From NCBI GenBank assembly GCA_015501585.1, contig JADNRY010000035.1, positions 1 to 64,000 on the forward strand: a DNA stretch of 64,000 nt, written 5' to 3'. How positions within the stretch are numbered: position 1 is the stretch's first letter; each line of letters begins with the position of its first letter. Position numbers and translations under genes: made by a program. The notes under the pieces were generated by a model. It saw nothing but the letters and a program-made list of their open reading frames with translations. It searched no databases and was not told the origin of the DNA. Below, one piece after another: positions 53,269 through 64,000 of the stretch. This DNA is from Rhodocollybia butyracea. Lineage: Eukaryota; Basidiomycota; Agaricomycetes; Agaricales; Omphalotaceae.

Positions 53269-53316
53269 TTGTTAGAGACGAAGATGTGGTCGTGTGAATC
53301 ATGACATAATCCCATT

Positions 53317-54506
53317 CTATGTACTACTTCCAGTCCACTGTCTAACAAATTCTTCCCAACAGTCCCCTATCTGCATATGTTCTCCTTCACAGGTGTCAAG
53401 AACTAGACCTCCTCGTTCATCCAACGCTTTAAGTCCTATCCAATCTTCAATGTAGAGCGGCTGCAAGTGCAGTGGGACAATGTAACGGGAAGAAGCGGGA
53501 CCCAGAACCGTCTGTTCAGACAAACTATCTGCTGCATCATCCACCATTTCACTACCAAACCACGAACTTTCCTTTGGAACCACGGTCTTGTCTTCCGTGA
53601 ACATGATGAGCACCAGAGTATTCAGCGAAGCGAGGTTCTTAGCATAACTCTCGTTTCGATTCAGAGAATCTTCGTTGTTGATAGACGGTAGAAACAGATT
53701 CGCAGATATGTACGTGTCGAGGTTGGCTGGATCACGAAAGTACTGTGCCTGCACCAAGTTATTTTGCGCCCAAGTACTGTAGACCGCTTGTTTTGTAGCA
53801 CGTCGTGCAGCCTGTTTCAAGGGCATTAGAACATCCAACAGGTATTCGTCTGCAACATACTTGGCATAGGAGATCAAATGGACGGCACTGTTGAGTATTA
53901 CGCGGCGTCAAGCCCGAGCTGACACAACCTGTAGAAGGTCACTTACGACAGCTATATCTGAGACACCCATATGCTGGCCTCCAAAACTTAAAAGATTGTG
54001 CACTTTCGGCGAATTTAATCTATTTGTGAATCTTAACTCTTTGAAACACATTGTAAATCGCACACAGACCTTTCGACGTAACTGCGTAAAAATTGGGAGC
54101 CTAATGAACCATGAGATTAAAGCAAGTGCAAATTACGATTAGGTACCTTGAGAGAAACCTATTCCATCGAAACCGTCATTCAACTCCGGAATTGCAGCGA
54201 GCTGACTTGCAACAAACTCGATTTGCTGGTTGACATTCCCATACTAGAAACAGCACCATAAACAGACAGAAATCTTACATGCGCACTACTCACAAATCCG
54301 GCCTGCCTGTCTTTGTCTAGATCTTCGTGCAAGAAAACCGAGTGTACAAAGATGCCGGGATGCACTCGCTTCACTTCCTGAACAAATTCGACCATACCAG
54401 GCGATGCGTAAGAGTCCCCCATTCCGTGCCAGACTACTATGGGACGCGGAACAGTACCCGCAACGAGAATAATGGGAAATATTAGTAGAAAGATTGCATA
54501 ATACAT
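53317..54506 (-). CDS. PPT1: Palmitoyl-protein thioesterase 1
   Basis: This lysosomal/vacuolar or secreted hydrolase removes fatty acids from cysteine residues. The ATG at 54506 gives a signal peptide (MYYAIFLLIFPIILVAG) followed by PRPIVVWHGMGDSYASPGM. Further exons give YGNVNQQIEFVASQLAAIP, the nucleophile elbow GIGFSQGSQF, HNLLSFGGQHMGVSD and a C-terminal block with the catalytic His region (GGLVLDTCEGEHMQIGDCWE). Upstream in-frame ATGs at 54560 and 54572 would add a charged, non-signal-like stretch that overlaps the start of TAF8 on the other strand, so I prefer 54506. Confidence 0.9.
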
Positions 54507-54575
54507 GAGGGCGAAGGAAAAAGATATAATACCAGCTCCGGCCCGGAACGCGCTCTTCATCTCTTGCTTCATCTC

Positions 54576-56190
54576 ATGGACGGCGGTGCTCAAAAGTTGT
54601 TGGAATCTTCTGTTCTCCGCACCTTGCACGCGCAGAACTTCTCTCGCTCGTCTGTTTCAGCCTCGCTTGTCCTTACAGACCTGCTTTCAAGATATCTTGT
54701 TTTATTAACGTCTACATGCGCTCGATATGCCGAACACTCTGGAAGAACTAGAATTAATGTAAAAGATGCGGTTGTTGCACTAGAAGAACTTGGAGTGAGC
54801 ATAGAAGAATTGGAGGAATTTGGGAGAATCGAAGGCGGAGAATTGGGGCGGTATGCTCTCGTAAGGAGTCAAAGGCGAGTTGAAGACTTGAGAGAGTTTA
54901 GAGGTAACCCTGTGCTTTAACGCTTCAAATCCTTGACTAACACTTGTACAGCGCATCTGTCTGACGGCCTAAAAGCTGACGACGATGATGTGATTCCGTT
55001 GCAGTATACACTTGTACCCCCAAATTTACTGGAAGAAGCCGAATCAGAAGAGGAAGATGCAGATGCAGATGCAGACAGCGAAATGGAATCGATGTCCCCT
55101 GCACGAAAACGCCAGCGAACACTGGATTGGGACCCGCCTGAACATATTCCGAGCTTTTTGCCACCATTTCCAACAGGCACGACAGAGGAACCCCCAGAAC
55201 GCGTGGAGCCTCCAGAACCCAGCATTCTTGCTCCGTTGGCTTCGTTATCGCAGCCGCCAATTCCAGAGCGCACGGAGATTCTGCCGCCGCCGAATAATAC
55301 GCTAGTTCCTGCTTCCACTTCCGCTGCAGCCTCTGACTATCTCGTCCAAGTTCCTTATTCTCAGTCATCGATATCAGGCGTCTCCGAATGGCATTTACCA
55401 TCTTATTCTACAATGGCGTCTGACACTCTTCTCGGGTCACGTTTCCCAACTCCTCTCACTGAACCTTCTCTCCTCTCGGCTTATCATCACATCCTCACTC
55501 ATCCTCCCCCTCCTGCTGCTCCGATGCACTTGGCTAACCCTGCCAGACACAAAGTTGCCATGGCTCTCCTCAGTTTAATGGAAAAAACCTCTAGGTGGCA
55601 AGTGCAGGACACGTTGTATGGGACTCTGGTTGTCGGTCAGCCCAGGGTGTCCAGTGTCGGTCCTTCCTATCCCCTGCCAGTAGACGGGACGAGTGGGACC
55701 AAGGAATTCAAATTTCCTACGACGGCCCCTCGTTCGGTTGCTTCGACTGAGCGGATATCCCCGATGGTCAGTCAACAAGGATCCAGGATCCCAGACTTGG
55801 CGAGATTAGTTCTGAATGTAAGTATCTCCCAATTTGTGCTCTGTTGAATGTTAATTATTTCCATCGCAGCCTGCAATTCACTCCCGAACAACTCGCCTTA
55901 CCCATCCTCCTGCTCTCAGTCGGAACAACAAAGTCCTCACTTATGGAGCTGGCATCCCTGCGCCTTGGAATGCCAACACTCTTCCAACTGAGAACCCAAA
56001 GGACAACCAACCGAATGGCATTCTCAAGCCAGATGCAAACACCAACGGACTCAAAAGTAAAGAGCCGGCGCCAGCTTTGCCCGACGCCCGCCTCTTTGCA
56101 ACCTGGGACCATGAACACAAAGATTTCAAGACGCCACTTGTAGCGGTAAAACTGCAACGTACCCGAATAGGTACTAGCTCAAGGATGTAG
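54576..56190 (+). CDS. TAF8: TFIID subunit TAF8-like (histone-fold, bromodomain-associated)
   Basis: The first ~95 residues form a histone fold of the Bromo_TP type: LLESSVLRTLHAQNFSRSSV, LTDLLSRYLVLLTSTCARYA, RTRINVKDAVVALEELGVSI. After an intron come an acidic stretch and TLDWDPPEHIPSFLPPFP, the proline motif near the TAF8 middle. The rest is Ser/Pro-rich, and a last exon ends at TAG 56190. TAF8 pairs with TAF10 in TFIID. TAF3 and SPT7 share the fold, but the PSFLPPFP motif favours TAF8. It starts 69 bp from the PPT1 start on the other strand, so their 5' UTRs must overlap. Confidence 0.8.
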
Positions 56191-56296
56191 TTCGCATAGG
56201 GATTATCGGGTGTATCTTTTCACTTTACTGCATAGTGTGTATGTTATGTTATGTACTACTACATAGGTCCCCAAACTCATACGGACAACACAGATC

Positions 56297-58836
56297 TCAG
56301 ACGAGCATGCCGCTAGAAACCATATTTTCCAGCCATCGAATATATGGAAAGTCGAAAAAACACTCACGCAATTCCTGCAGTTTGCAAGGTTGAGATAAAC
56401 CCACAGATCATCGCCGAAACTGCAACACGAGAGATAATCTTGGCTCTAGAAGGCGCCATCGCGCTCAGTACACCAATTTGGATACCCAGAGAACCCAAGT
56501 TTGCAAATCCACAAAGAGCACTTGGACAACGATCAGCGCTATATCACTTCTTTACCCGTTGAATGACCTACTAAGTTGCGATAGTGAAGCCGCGTTGAGA
56601 AAGGGCATCCTCAGTTTTCTGGAGTGCAATGAGCTCTGTATATGCTGCAAATTCGTTGACCATGAGTTTAGTAGCAAGGATGCGAGAGAGTTTGAGGAGT
56701 TCATCTCTGGGGGCACCTAAAGCAGAGTAAAGTGCGCGATACAGGAAAGGAAAAACAAACACCTACCAAGGAGGAATGCTACAGGATAAAATACATAGCT
56801 TAAAACGAGCTGTAATGTTAGCGCGTGAATACCAAAACCACGTCCTATCCAAGTCAATAGACCATTAATACTAAAATATCTGGTCAGACCGAAAGAAAAG
56901 AGTTGGTATGATCAGAGAACTTACGCAGCAACAAGCGACAGCACAGTCAAGACATTGGTGCTAGGGAAAAACTCTAGTCGACTATAACGAGCACGAGAAT
57001 TTACACATACAGAATCTGTCCAGCGACAACCAAACCAAATACCGCTCCTTTGCTAAAGGCATGTAAAGCATTGGCCTGAATACATCTTAGCTCGCAAAGC
57101 AAAAATATCAAAGATGAGGCTCACCGGAGGATACTTTTCCGCTGATCCACGGTCAACGACCACTCGTCCGCGAGTAACGGGTTCATCTAGTTCCGGAATA
57201 CGCATTTTGCTAATGGCGATGGACGCGGGAATACTCATGACAGAGCTCTAAATACCATACTGTCCATTACTGAACGATGCCAAACGGAACGAACAAACTT
57301 ACAGTGACAATATTCTGTGCTGGGACGCCGATATTAATGTAGGCTGCCATGACGCTGCCAGAAATGCACGCAAAACCAGATGTCATGGTAAGATCTTGAT
57401 AGCAATTATAGCAATAACGTTGAACAGTATGAATAAAGTCAGGGGCAATAGCGTACGGAGTTCCGATTCGGTCATTACTAGAACATGCAATCAGTATGTT
57501 TCCTTTACAAAGCAACAAGGAAACGAACGAACAATCGACGTATGGACGAACAAGACACGCTGATTCTCCTTGTCCGATCCACGGAGAAGATGCAGCGACA
57601 ACAGCTTCAGCACCAGAGACATTGAGAAGTTTGAAAAAGAACCAAGCGCTTTGGCAGAACGGTGAGGCTCAAGTTACTGTAACAGCAGAAAGCAAACAAA
57701 CAATTTCCCGAGTAGCCATTGCATGACCTGGAAACACAAGATATGTTAAAGAGAGTTGAAAAGAATCCGTCGGATTAACACATACTCCAAGATAGTAAAG
57801 CATTTGAACAAACGCGATGAAAAATATAATCGCAGCAAGCTAGAGGGTTTTCGGTCAAATGACCAAGTAGGAAAAATCGAACAACTGACGGTGTTCACAA
57901 AGAACCACCCTTTTTGCACGGTTGCAGCATCGAAAAAGAAAGTTGCACCAGCTTGTGACTGCTCCAGGAAATCCGAAGCAAGGGTAGCTATCCAGTGAAA
58001 AATGGAAAAGCCAGCTCCAGTTTTGAGCACAAACAATGCAATCGCTTGTTGAAGAAAAAGACCGACGATGACAGTACGCCTGGTAGATCAACTCGGAGAC
58101 TGTAATGATACCAGACACAGACTACTTACCAAGGCACTTGTTTTCTAGCCTTGGACGAAATCCAGAAACAAAATTGGAATACGACTAGACCAAGAACCGA
58201 AATTGCACGATCACCGTAATTGGTGCTCTTTCCGATGTTAGCACTAAACTGGGTGACAGGATGGATGGGTGTACCTGTTCGAGAGGGAAACCGAAAGCGC
58301 TTCCGAATACAATTCCGATGAGACACAACCAACCCAAAGCCAACCGGGTATAATATGGAAGCTTGAAAAAAGGATCTTGTACGCAGGCCTCCCAGACTGC
58401 ACCGACAGGTTTTGATACAACAGAGTTGGGGATGAATCGGAAAGCAATAACCCTTGTAAAGTTTGTCACGCTACTAGACCTGAAATTAGAATCCGGCTTA
58501 CAGCACGAAAAACCAGGCGAAAATGGTCTGAACAATCCTATTGATAACTTCGTGAGCTGCATGGACAAAGTTCTTACAATGGAGTACCGACCAGCGATGC
58601 CTCGTCGCTTTCAAAATTGTTGCCGAGATCCACCAGCCGAGGATAACGAGTGCTAATGCCCCGAGGATGAAAGGCCGATATTTCTGATAAAAAAGAGAGG
58701 TTTTGGAGATTTCTTCTTCTCCATCCAAGTTGGCAGGGTCTGCCAGCCTAGCAGATTCTGTATCAGGCTGCTTCTCACTAGAGACCGATGAACGAGAGGC
58801 TTTGTGCACCAGCCTAGGATCTGCTGCAAGGTCCAT
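56297..58836 (-). CDS. Concentrative nucleoside transporter (CNT family)
   Basis: This is a membrane symporter that takes up nucleosides with H+ or Na+. The N-terminal ~60 residues are soluble ([20 protein letters not shown]). They are followed by [19 protein letters not shown] and many short exons with hydrophobic segments: [37 protein letters not shown], GGxGxS-type [40 protein letters not shown], and [17 protein letters not shown]. The C-terminus is AGIAGMLV with TGA at 56297. The QGE and TSGFATISG-like motifs (nucleoside-binding hairpins) support CNT. Exon junctions are approximate in places. Confidence 0.85.
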
Positions 58837-59317
58837 AGCTGAGGCAGCGTACAGGTGGGTTGGAATAAGAAAGCTCGAGGTATTTAAACATACGTGAAAT
58901 AACTTAAATGCCGTAAGCGATAGTACACCATATGCACCATATGCACAGACGGATAAGATCCAACTAGTCCCGACCTTGGCGAATCCGAGGACGGGTGCGC
59001 CAGCTGGTGCATCATCTCGTAGCGCGTCTAGAGATGGGTATCAATCTGTAAACTTGTAAACTAGAGATAACTCTGTAAAGTTGGGACCGGCGCATGGGTA
59101 GGCGTATGGGTGGGAAACTCTGGGCCAAAAGTCACAAGTGCAACGGGGTACACGAACTGTCCTGGTCCAGGTACAAGTGGCTATTTCACGATGACGGCCG
59201 GGAGCAAGTTCTCGGCGCTATCTTATCCGAAAACAAATCCAGATGGTAAACTTCCTCAGATGCGCGTGTTACTTCAACTTGATAAAATATGGTATATGTA
59301 TGTAGACAGTAATAAAC
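58837..59317. other. Intergenic stretch between CNT and OST2
   Basis: This holds the CNT promoter and the OST2 3' region. A duplicated CACCATATG occurs near 58,930. The frame at 59110-59358 (+) shows no domain and overlaps the end of OST2, so I do not call it. Confidence 0.4.
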
Positions 59318-59784
59318 TTATCCCAAAAAGTTGTATACAAAGAAATGCAACACGATAGAGCCAAAGACAAAGTCTGCAAACGCACTGTGACACAAGCTTG
59401 TTAGAATGAAGCAAGGAAAGGATGCGAAACCAACTCACCGTTCTCTGCTCACTTCCTTGTACACACCCTTATTCTCTGGGTTGACTTGAGATCTCAGTGA
59501 AGCAGTAAGCACAAATTGGCCGACGGTTGATGAGAATCTGCGTACGAAACAGTTATAATTGTCTGTACAGGATAGAAAATCGACACTTACCCTCCCAGAA
59601 ACGCATTGAACGGGAAATTTGTCACCAGGACACAATAAGAGAACTGAAGTACACCAGAGAGGATGAGGAATACGAGAAATGCGTCGATGAATTTGAGACG
59701 GGAGGATGTTTGTGAGGTGTATGCGTCAAAGAGTGTCTGTACGGCCGACGTGGATTTGATACTGGACGCCGATTTTGGTGCCAT
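59318..59784 (-). CDS. OST2: Oligosaccharyltransferase subunit OST2/DAD1
   Basis: This is a small subunit of the ER oligosaccharyltransferase that transfers N-glycans. Three exons give MAPKSASSIKSTSAVQTLFD, RLKFIDAFLVFLILSGVLQF, SYCVLVTNFPFNAFLGGF, SSTVGQFVLTASLRSQVN and the C-terminal ERAFADFVFGSIVLHFFVYN followed by FLG, with TAA at 59318. The three hydrophobic helices and the FPFNAFL/GQFVL motifs are diagnostic of DAD1. It is divergent from the mitochondrial ribosomal gene with 136 bp between start codons. Confidence 0.95.
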
Positions 59785-59920
59785 GGTGGGTGTAAGTTTA
59801 AAGTAAGCGACGTGTCGAAACTTCGTGCGCGCTAAATTCAAACGCCATGCGCGCTAAATACCGGTCCGACGCTATGTAACAGAAAAAAAAGTTCGTTCCG
59901 TTACTTCGACGTCGGGCTCC

Positions 59921-61135
59921 ATGAAGCGCTTTGCAACGCGTCTTATCTCGCGTCGGCCATTGTGTCGCTATAAACACACTCATGTACCCCTTCCATACGA
60001 TGTAAACAAGGGCCTGGGCGAGTTTCTCCCTCCAGCTGCACTCAAAGTCGTCAGTTTCGACTATCAAAAAGGGCTACTCGACAGACTAAACGAGGAAGTT
60101 CGCGGAACAGACCTCGAAGGTCAACCAGTGGTCCAGACAATTGTTTCCTCCGCTCCAGATAGATCTCGTGTGCTGGCCTTTAATTATGCAAGTTTGGCGT
60201 TGAATAATCATTTCTTTTTGGATGGCTTGGCCCCTCCACCTGACTCCCTTCCCAACCACGAACACCACATATCTTCATCATTCATCCACCAAATTCGTGC
60301 ACAACATGGCTCACTGGCTCAACTCAAAAGTAACTTTTCCGCTGCAGCAATGGGATTGTTCACAAATGGCTTCATCTGGTTTGTGACCGACAGCGCAGGT
60401 AACACTGCTGTCGTCCCTACCCTCGGACCTGGCTCACTTCTTGTGAGGAGTCAGACCTACATGGCCAGTACGAAGGGTACGTTGTTTTCCTCCGCCTAAA
60501 ACTGTGTTACCAACGTTTTTCCAGGTATGGATGTGGGCTTTGACATGGGTCAATGGGGCCGAGGTGATCTACTGACCGAAGAAGACCCGTATTTCGAGGA
60601 GTGGAAGGAGGAGACGATATCTTTGATGGAGAAGGAGAGCGCGAGGGCACCTACTACTAACGCAGTTCCCTCCCATTCTCTCCCAGGAACATCACCGGCA
60701 TCTCCTGCTTCTGGCGTCAGCGCTCAAAACCCCACCCAACCTTCACATACCCGCTCCTTACACTCTTCTCCATCGACATTCAACGATCTCAAATCTAGGT
60801 TTACACGTCTCCCTTCGAGTTTAGACGAAGATGACCCCGCCCGAACATACGAGGAACCGCTTGTTTCTCCCAATCCCAAAAATGTGACAAGAACAGAGGT
60901 ACTGGCAAAGCATGGGTTTGGTCAGCACTGTTTTCCTCTCGTCTGCTAGTGCTAAACTCTAGCAATAGGTCAAACACTTTACCCCCTCTTCGCTCTCTCC
61001 GTCCACGAACACGCCTGGATGAGTGCAGGCTTCGGCGTATGGGGCAAAGAAGCATGGATCAAAAAATTTTGGAGCGTCGTAGATTGGAAAAAAGCGACTG
61101 AGGCGTATGAGCATGTCACAAAGCCCAAGAACTAA
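59921..61135 (+). CDS. Mitochondrial small-subunit ribosomal protein with Fe/Mn-SOD fold (mS42/mS43 type)
   Basis: A basic mitochondrial presequence (MKRFATRLISRRPLCRYKHT) leads into LPYDVNKGLGEFLPPAALKV, FNYASLALNNHFFLDGL, MGLFTNGFIWFVTDSAGN and, in the last exon, TLYPLFALSVHEHAWMSAGF and WSVVDWKKATEAYEH. These are the N- and C-terminal halves of a superoxide-dismutase fold, separated by a Ser/Pro insertion. In fungal mitoribosomes two such proteins (mS42/Rsm26 and mS43/Mrp1) lack dismutase activity. Here the metal ligands are only partly kept. I cannot decide which paralogue it is. Introns at about 60,480 and 60,920 are in frame. Confidence 0.75.
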
Positions 61136-61186
61136 CCAGTATATTCTTTTCTACACTGTGTTACATAAAGTAATCTACATACAAGA

Positions 61187-62577
61187 TTAAACCTTCAATG
61201 CCTTTATAGACTTGCCACAAGCGATAGCAACCCATTCTCCTGCCGTAGACTGTCCCGTACTCATATTTACTCCTTGTATCATCGGCGACCAAGCCAGATT
61301 TGTTATCAAACTCGACGCGGTGTACGCAAACGCTGGCTCCGTCACAAATTTCTTCTTCACATCTGGTCTTGGCGAATTTAACCGTGAACTCGCACTTCTT
61401 GGTGAATTTGCATTCATGCTCGCAGACGCCGCAGTATGGTTAGCCAGATCCCACAGTAGAAGCTGACAGTCGTCGCCTGCAGTTGCCAACAGCGGTTGAT
61501 CACCTGAACCCCATCCTACTGCGTTGATTTGACCATGGTGTCCTTTCAGCTCTATGACAGGCTGACCAGGACTTCGCATGTCCAAAATTTGGATTTCCGA
61601 TCCATCCATATGGAACGTCGACATGTAGTTGCTATCCGATGGGTTGAATGCAATGCGTAAAAGCGGAGAGGTGGGTGGTCGAGCAGACGTAGAAGGTGAA
61701 GAAGATGGGGGCGGCACGTTTTTAGGTGCAGGGGTTTCATATAGAATAGTTGAATGCTCCAAACTCCGCAAATCGAACGCGCGCAAACTCCCGTCTGCTC
61801 CTACTGATACGAATATATCTGTAGAGCCTGGAAGCCAAGCAACATCGTAGACTTCTCGGTCATGAGCGATAAGTTGAGTGACAGCTGCCGAAGTGTCAAT
61901 ATTCCACACTGTACAAGTCGTGTCGATGGAAGATGTGACGATCAGACTGGGTGCCTTTTCGTTCCATGAAAAGTTGGTCAACGGCGCTCCGTTGGAATTA
62001 TTCTGTACTTTAGATTGCTAGTACCACCGAATAAGGAGATATATGTGAATTGCAGGAAACAAACGCACCCCAGATAACGCAGTTTTGAGATTCAGACTAT
62101 GACCACCTGAGCTAGGTGCTCGGCCCACATAATTCGACATTACAGGCTGCACATCTCCCGAATACTCCCATAACCTTAACGCGTCTCCAGTTGTTGCCAT
62201 GAGTTCCGTCGTCGGTGATTTTTGTGCCCACTGATAGGATAATGCACTGGCAGGTTGCCATTGTAGACTCGTTACTGGATAACCATGATGGGCATCGCAC
62301 AAAGTCACAAAATCGGAATATTCATTGTATTCGTCTTCTACAAGAACGCGCTCGTCTTGCAGGCCAACGATTGCAATTCGATTCGAATAGTTCTCTGAGA
62401 AAGAGCCGATACCAAGACGAAACGAGGATCTAGGTCGCATTTGTCCATTCGGGGCAGGTGTCTTACACCAGTCTAGCGCATAAACAGGCCCTGTAAATTC
62501 AGATGAATTCAAGGAGCAATACAGATAAGAGAAAACAAACATGGTGCTTCATATTGAAGAAGAGTGCTTTGGGTCAT
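61187..62577 (-). CDS. WD40 scaffold of the DCAF7/TTG1 (HAN11) family
   Basis: This is a beta-propeller adaptor; the family binds DYRK kinases and Cul4 ligases. A short first exon (MTQSTLLQYEAP) splices to WPVYALDWCKTPAPNGQMRP. Further blocks are FRLGIGSFSENYSNRIAIVG, YPVTSLQWQPASALSYQWAQ, ELMATTGDALRLWEYSGDVQ, LTNFSWNEKAPSLIVTSSID, DREVYDVAWLPGSTDIFVSV, GADGSLRAFDLRSLEHSTIL, NYMSTFHMDGSEIQILDMRS and LLATAGDDCQLLLWDLANHT. The match to the family extends to the end at 61187, with a Ser-rich loop (about 61,660-61,700, minus) inserted before the fifth blade. The YEAPW-VYA-W start is diagnostic. Confidence 0.9.
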
Positions 62578-62730
62578 GAAGATAGTTTTAGTTCATCGAC
62601 TCGCAATAGACGCTTTCCAGAATTGATCGTGGCAGTGTAGAAATTAATATTACATACTACTACTACAAATTATTATCTTACAAGATGTATTTTGGATTAT
62701 AATAAATATATGGACTGTTCTCTTCCTCCT

Positions 62731-64000
62731 TCATGCTTGCCCAATTTCATCAGACGCATAAGTCTTCTCTCCAATTCCTGCTTCGTGTTGATAAAGTGGT
62801 GGTATAGGCTTGACCTTCATTCTGAAGATGTACTTTCTGATATTGTGCGGTAATGCCTTTAGTTGGTACACGGCATGTGTATGCGTAGGCACGCTGAAAA
62901 CCTGGTCCAGTTCTTCTAGACTCAGAGCCTTTGTTTCTGGGACGAAGAGTAGAACCGCCCCGAAGCCAACAATGCTACGGCCGTAAATGATAAGCAACTT
63001 GCTCCAGTTTAAATCGCAATAAACTTACTTCCAGGCCGCAAACCAAGCAAACGCTCCTTGGGGTTTGAATGCTCCAATTAACGGAGGGACCGTTATGGCA
63101 ATGACAAAATTGCTGCAAGAGTGTCTTTTAGCACAGGTACATAAAATATAGGTGAGAGCACCGACAAGAACCATAGAATCGCGGTGGCGAAACTCATTCC
63201 AATGTCACGGACGTACAGCGGAAATGCTTCGGCAGAGTACTATAAAAACGTTAACCAAAATTTTCAAACGATGTAAGACTACACAAACAGTAAACGGCAC
63301 AGGACCTTCTCCAGGACTGTACACCATCGTGAACAGATATATGCCAGTAGCAACGACTGCGGCTCTAGCTTTCATGTCCGGGATGAAGCTAGAAGTCAAG
63401 GTGTAAGGACGATGAAAATCGAGCGATGATGCAAAATATATACAATGCAAAACCCGCGAGTAAGAGGAATATTCCCATGAGAGGGAACGTCGTTAGCAAG
63501 AGGTTTCTTCGTCCAAAGGTATCAATCACCCTGATTGCAGGGAAGGCAAAAACCCAGTTGATCATACCATATCCCCAAGAAGCCAGTAGAGCTTGTGATT
63601 GCGTAAAGCCGGACTGGGTAAAGATGGTGCTGGAATAGTAAGCGATGGCGTTGATTCCACAGAATTGTTGCCTAGAATGATAGCGTTAGTATGTAGAAAG
63701 ACCGAAGAAACTAAAACGACATACATAAACATCACGATAAACGATGCCAATGTAGCTCTGCGATTCCGTGGAACAGTGAAAAGTTCTATAAATCGAGGGC
63801 GGTCCCGACTGATATTGTTCTCAGCTTCGAGAAGTACATGAATGTCTTTGGGATAGTCAGCATAGAAATCTTATAGCGTAAATATCCGACACCTACAGTA
63901 CAAATCACGAGCAGCTTGAATAGGGTGATGTCTGAGGCGAGCGAAAGAGTTGTACGCTTCTCTATAGCGACCTTTCGATATGTACCCTGAAATAAAACGT
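62731..64000 (-). CDS. Sugar-porter MFS transporter, C-terminal part (gene runs past the window)
   Basis: The 3' exons of a major-facilitator sugar porter are present; the 5' end lies beyond 64000. Segments include ESPRW-type and [17 protein letters not shown] from the cytoplasmic loop, [79 protein letters not shown] followed by [19 protein letters not shown], then a last helix and the sugar-porter signature [16 protein letters not shown]. The tail ends [13 protein letters not shown] at TGA 62731. The PETK and EGP-x-P-x-x-YSAE motifs place it in the sugar porter family, but the substrate is unknown. Confidence 0.85.

Noticed and set aside
59110..59358. 82-codon plus-strand gene between CNT and OST2
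   Set aside because: It has no domain and no splice signals, and it overlaps the last exon of OST2 on the other strand.

Overview
The window looks like nuclear DNA of a filamentous basidiomycete, most likely an Agaricomycete. The genes are split by many short introns (about 45-60 nt, GT-AG, with CTRAY-like branch sites). They lie close together on both strands with 50-250 bp between them. The protein families are fungal (HRD1, OST2, PMP3, AIM41, MED10, an RDH54-type Rad54 paralogue), and one gene has the Cryptococcus CIN1/intersectin architecture. I cannot name a species.

Region 1 (1 to about 15,600) is a nest of transposable-element debris. It holds a tRNA-like sequence, two copies of a ~1 kb dispersed repeat (one interrupting a Ty3/Gypsy reverse transcriptase with a 5-bp target duplication), Gypsy gag fragments including a 737-codon gag with ~100-residue tandem repeats, and a 3.3-kb foldback-like palindrome with internal 21-bp minisatellites. 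Next come Ty1/Copia gag fragments in head-to-head inverted orientation, a 213-bp Copia LTR, and the start of a Harbinger-like transposase that this LTR cuts off.

Region 2 (15,800-40,500) is ordinary host sequence: PMP3 (+), SEC61 (-), a CLASP-family microtubule gene (+), the large endocytic scaffold and Rho-GEF gene CIN1/intersectin (-), AIM41 (+), HRD1 (-), a membrane-anchored YtcJ-type amidohydrolase (+) and RDH54 (-). Divergent pairs share short promoters (SEC61/CLASP, CIN1/AIM41, HRD1/amidohydrolase).

Region 3 (40,500-45,900) is a second non-genic island. It contains an array of CArG-box motifs upstream of RDH54, a strong hairpin, a 1.9-kb non-autonomous TIR element, and an aldo-keto reductase pseudogene flanked by inverted copies of the sequence just upstream of QNG1.

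Region 4 (45,900-64,000) is again dense with genes: QNG1 (queuosine salvage), NAD kinase, RPS18, MED10, an ARG82-type inositol polyphosphate multikinase, PPT1, TAF8-like, a CNT nucleoside transporter, OST2, a mitochondrial small-subunit ribosomal protein with an SOD fold, a DCAF7/TTG1-type WD40 protein and the 3' part of a sugar-porter MFS gene. The genes are mostly unrelated housekeeping functions; I see no biosynthetic or defence cluster.

Several otherwise intact genes (CLASP, CIN1 twice, NAD kinase) need a single-base insertion or deletion in or next to a short homopolymer to read through. This pattern suggests consensus indel errors in the assembly more than gene decay.
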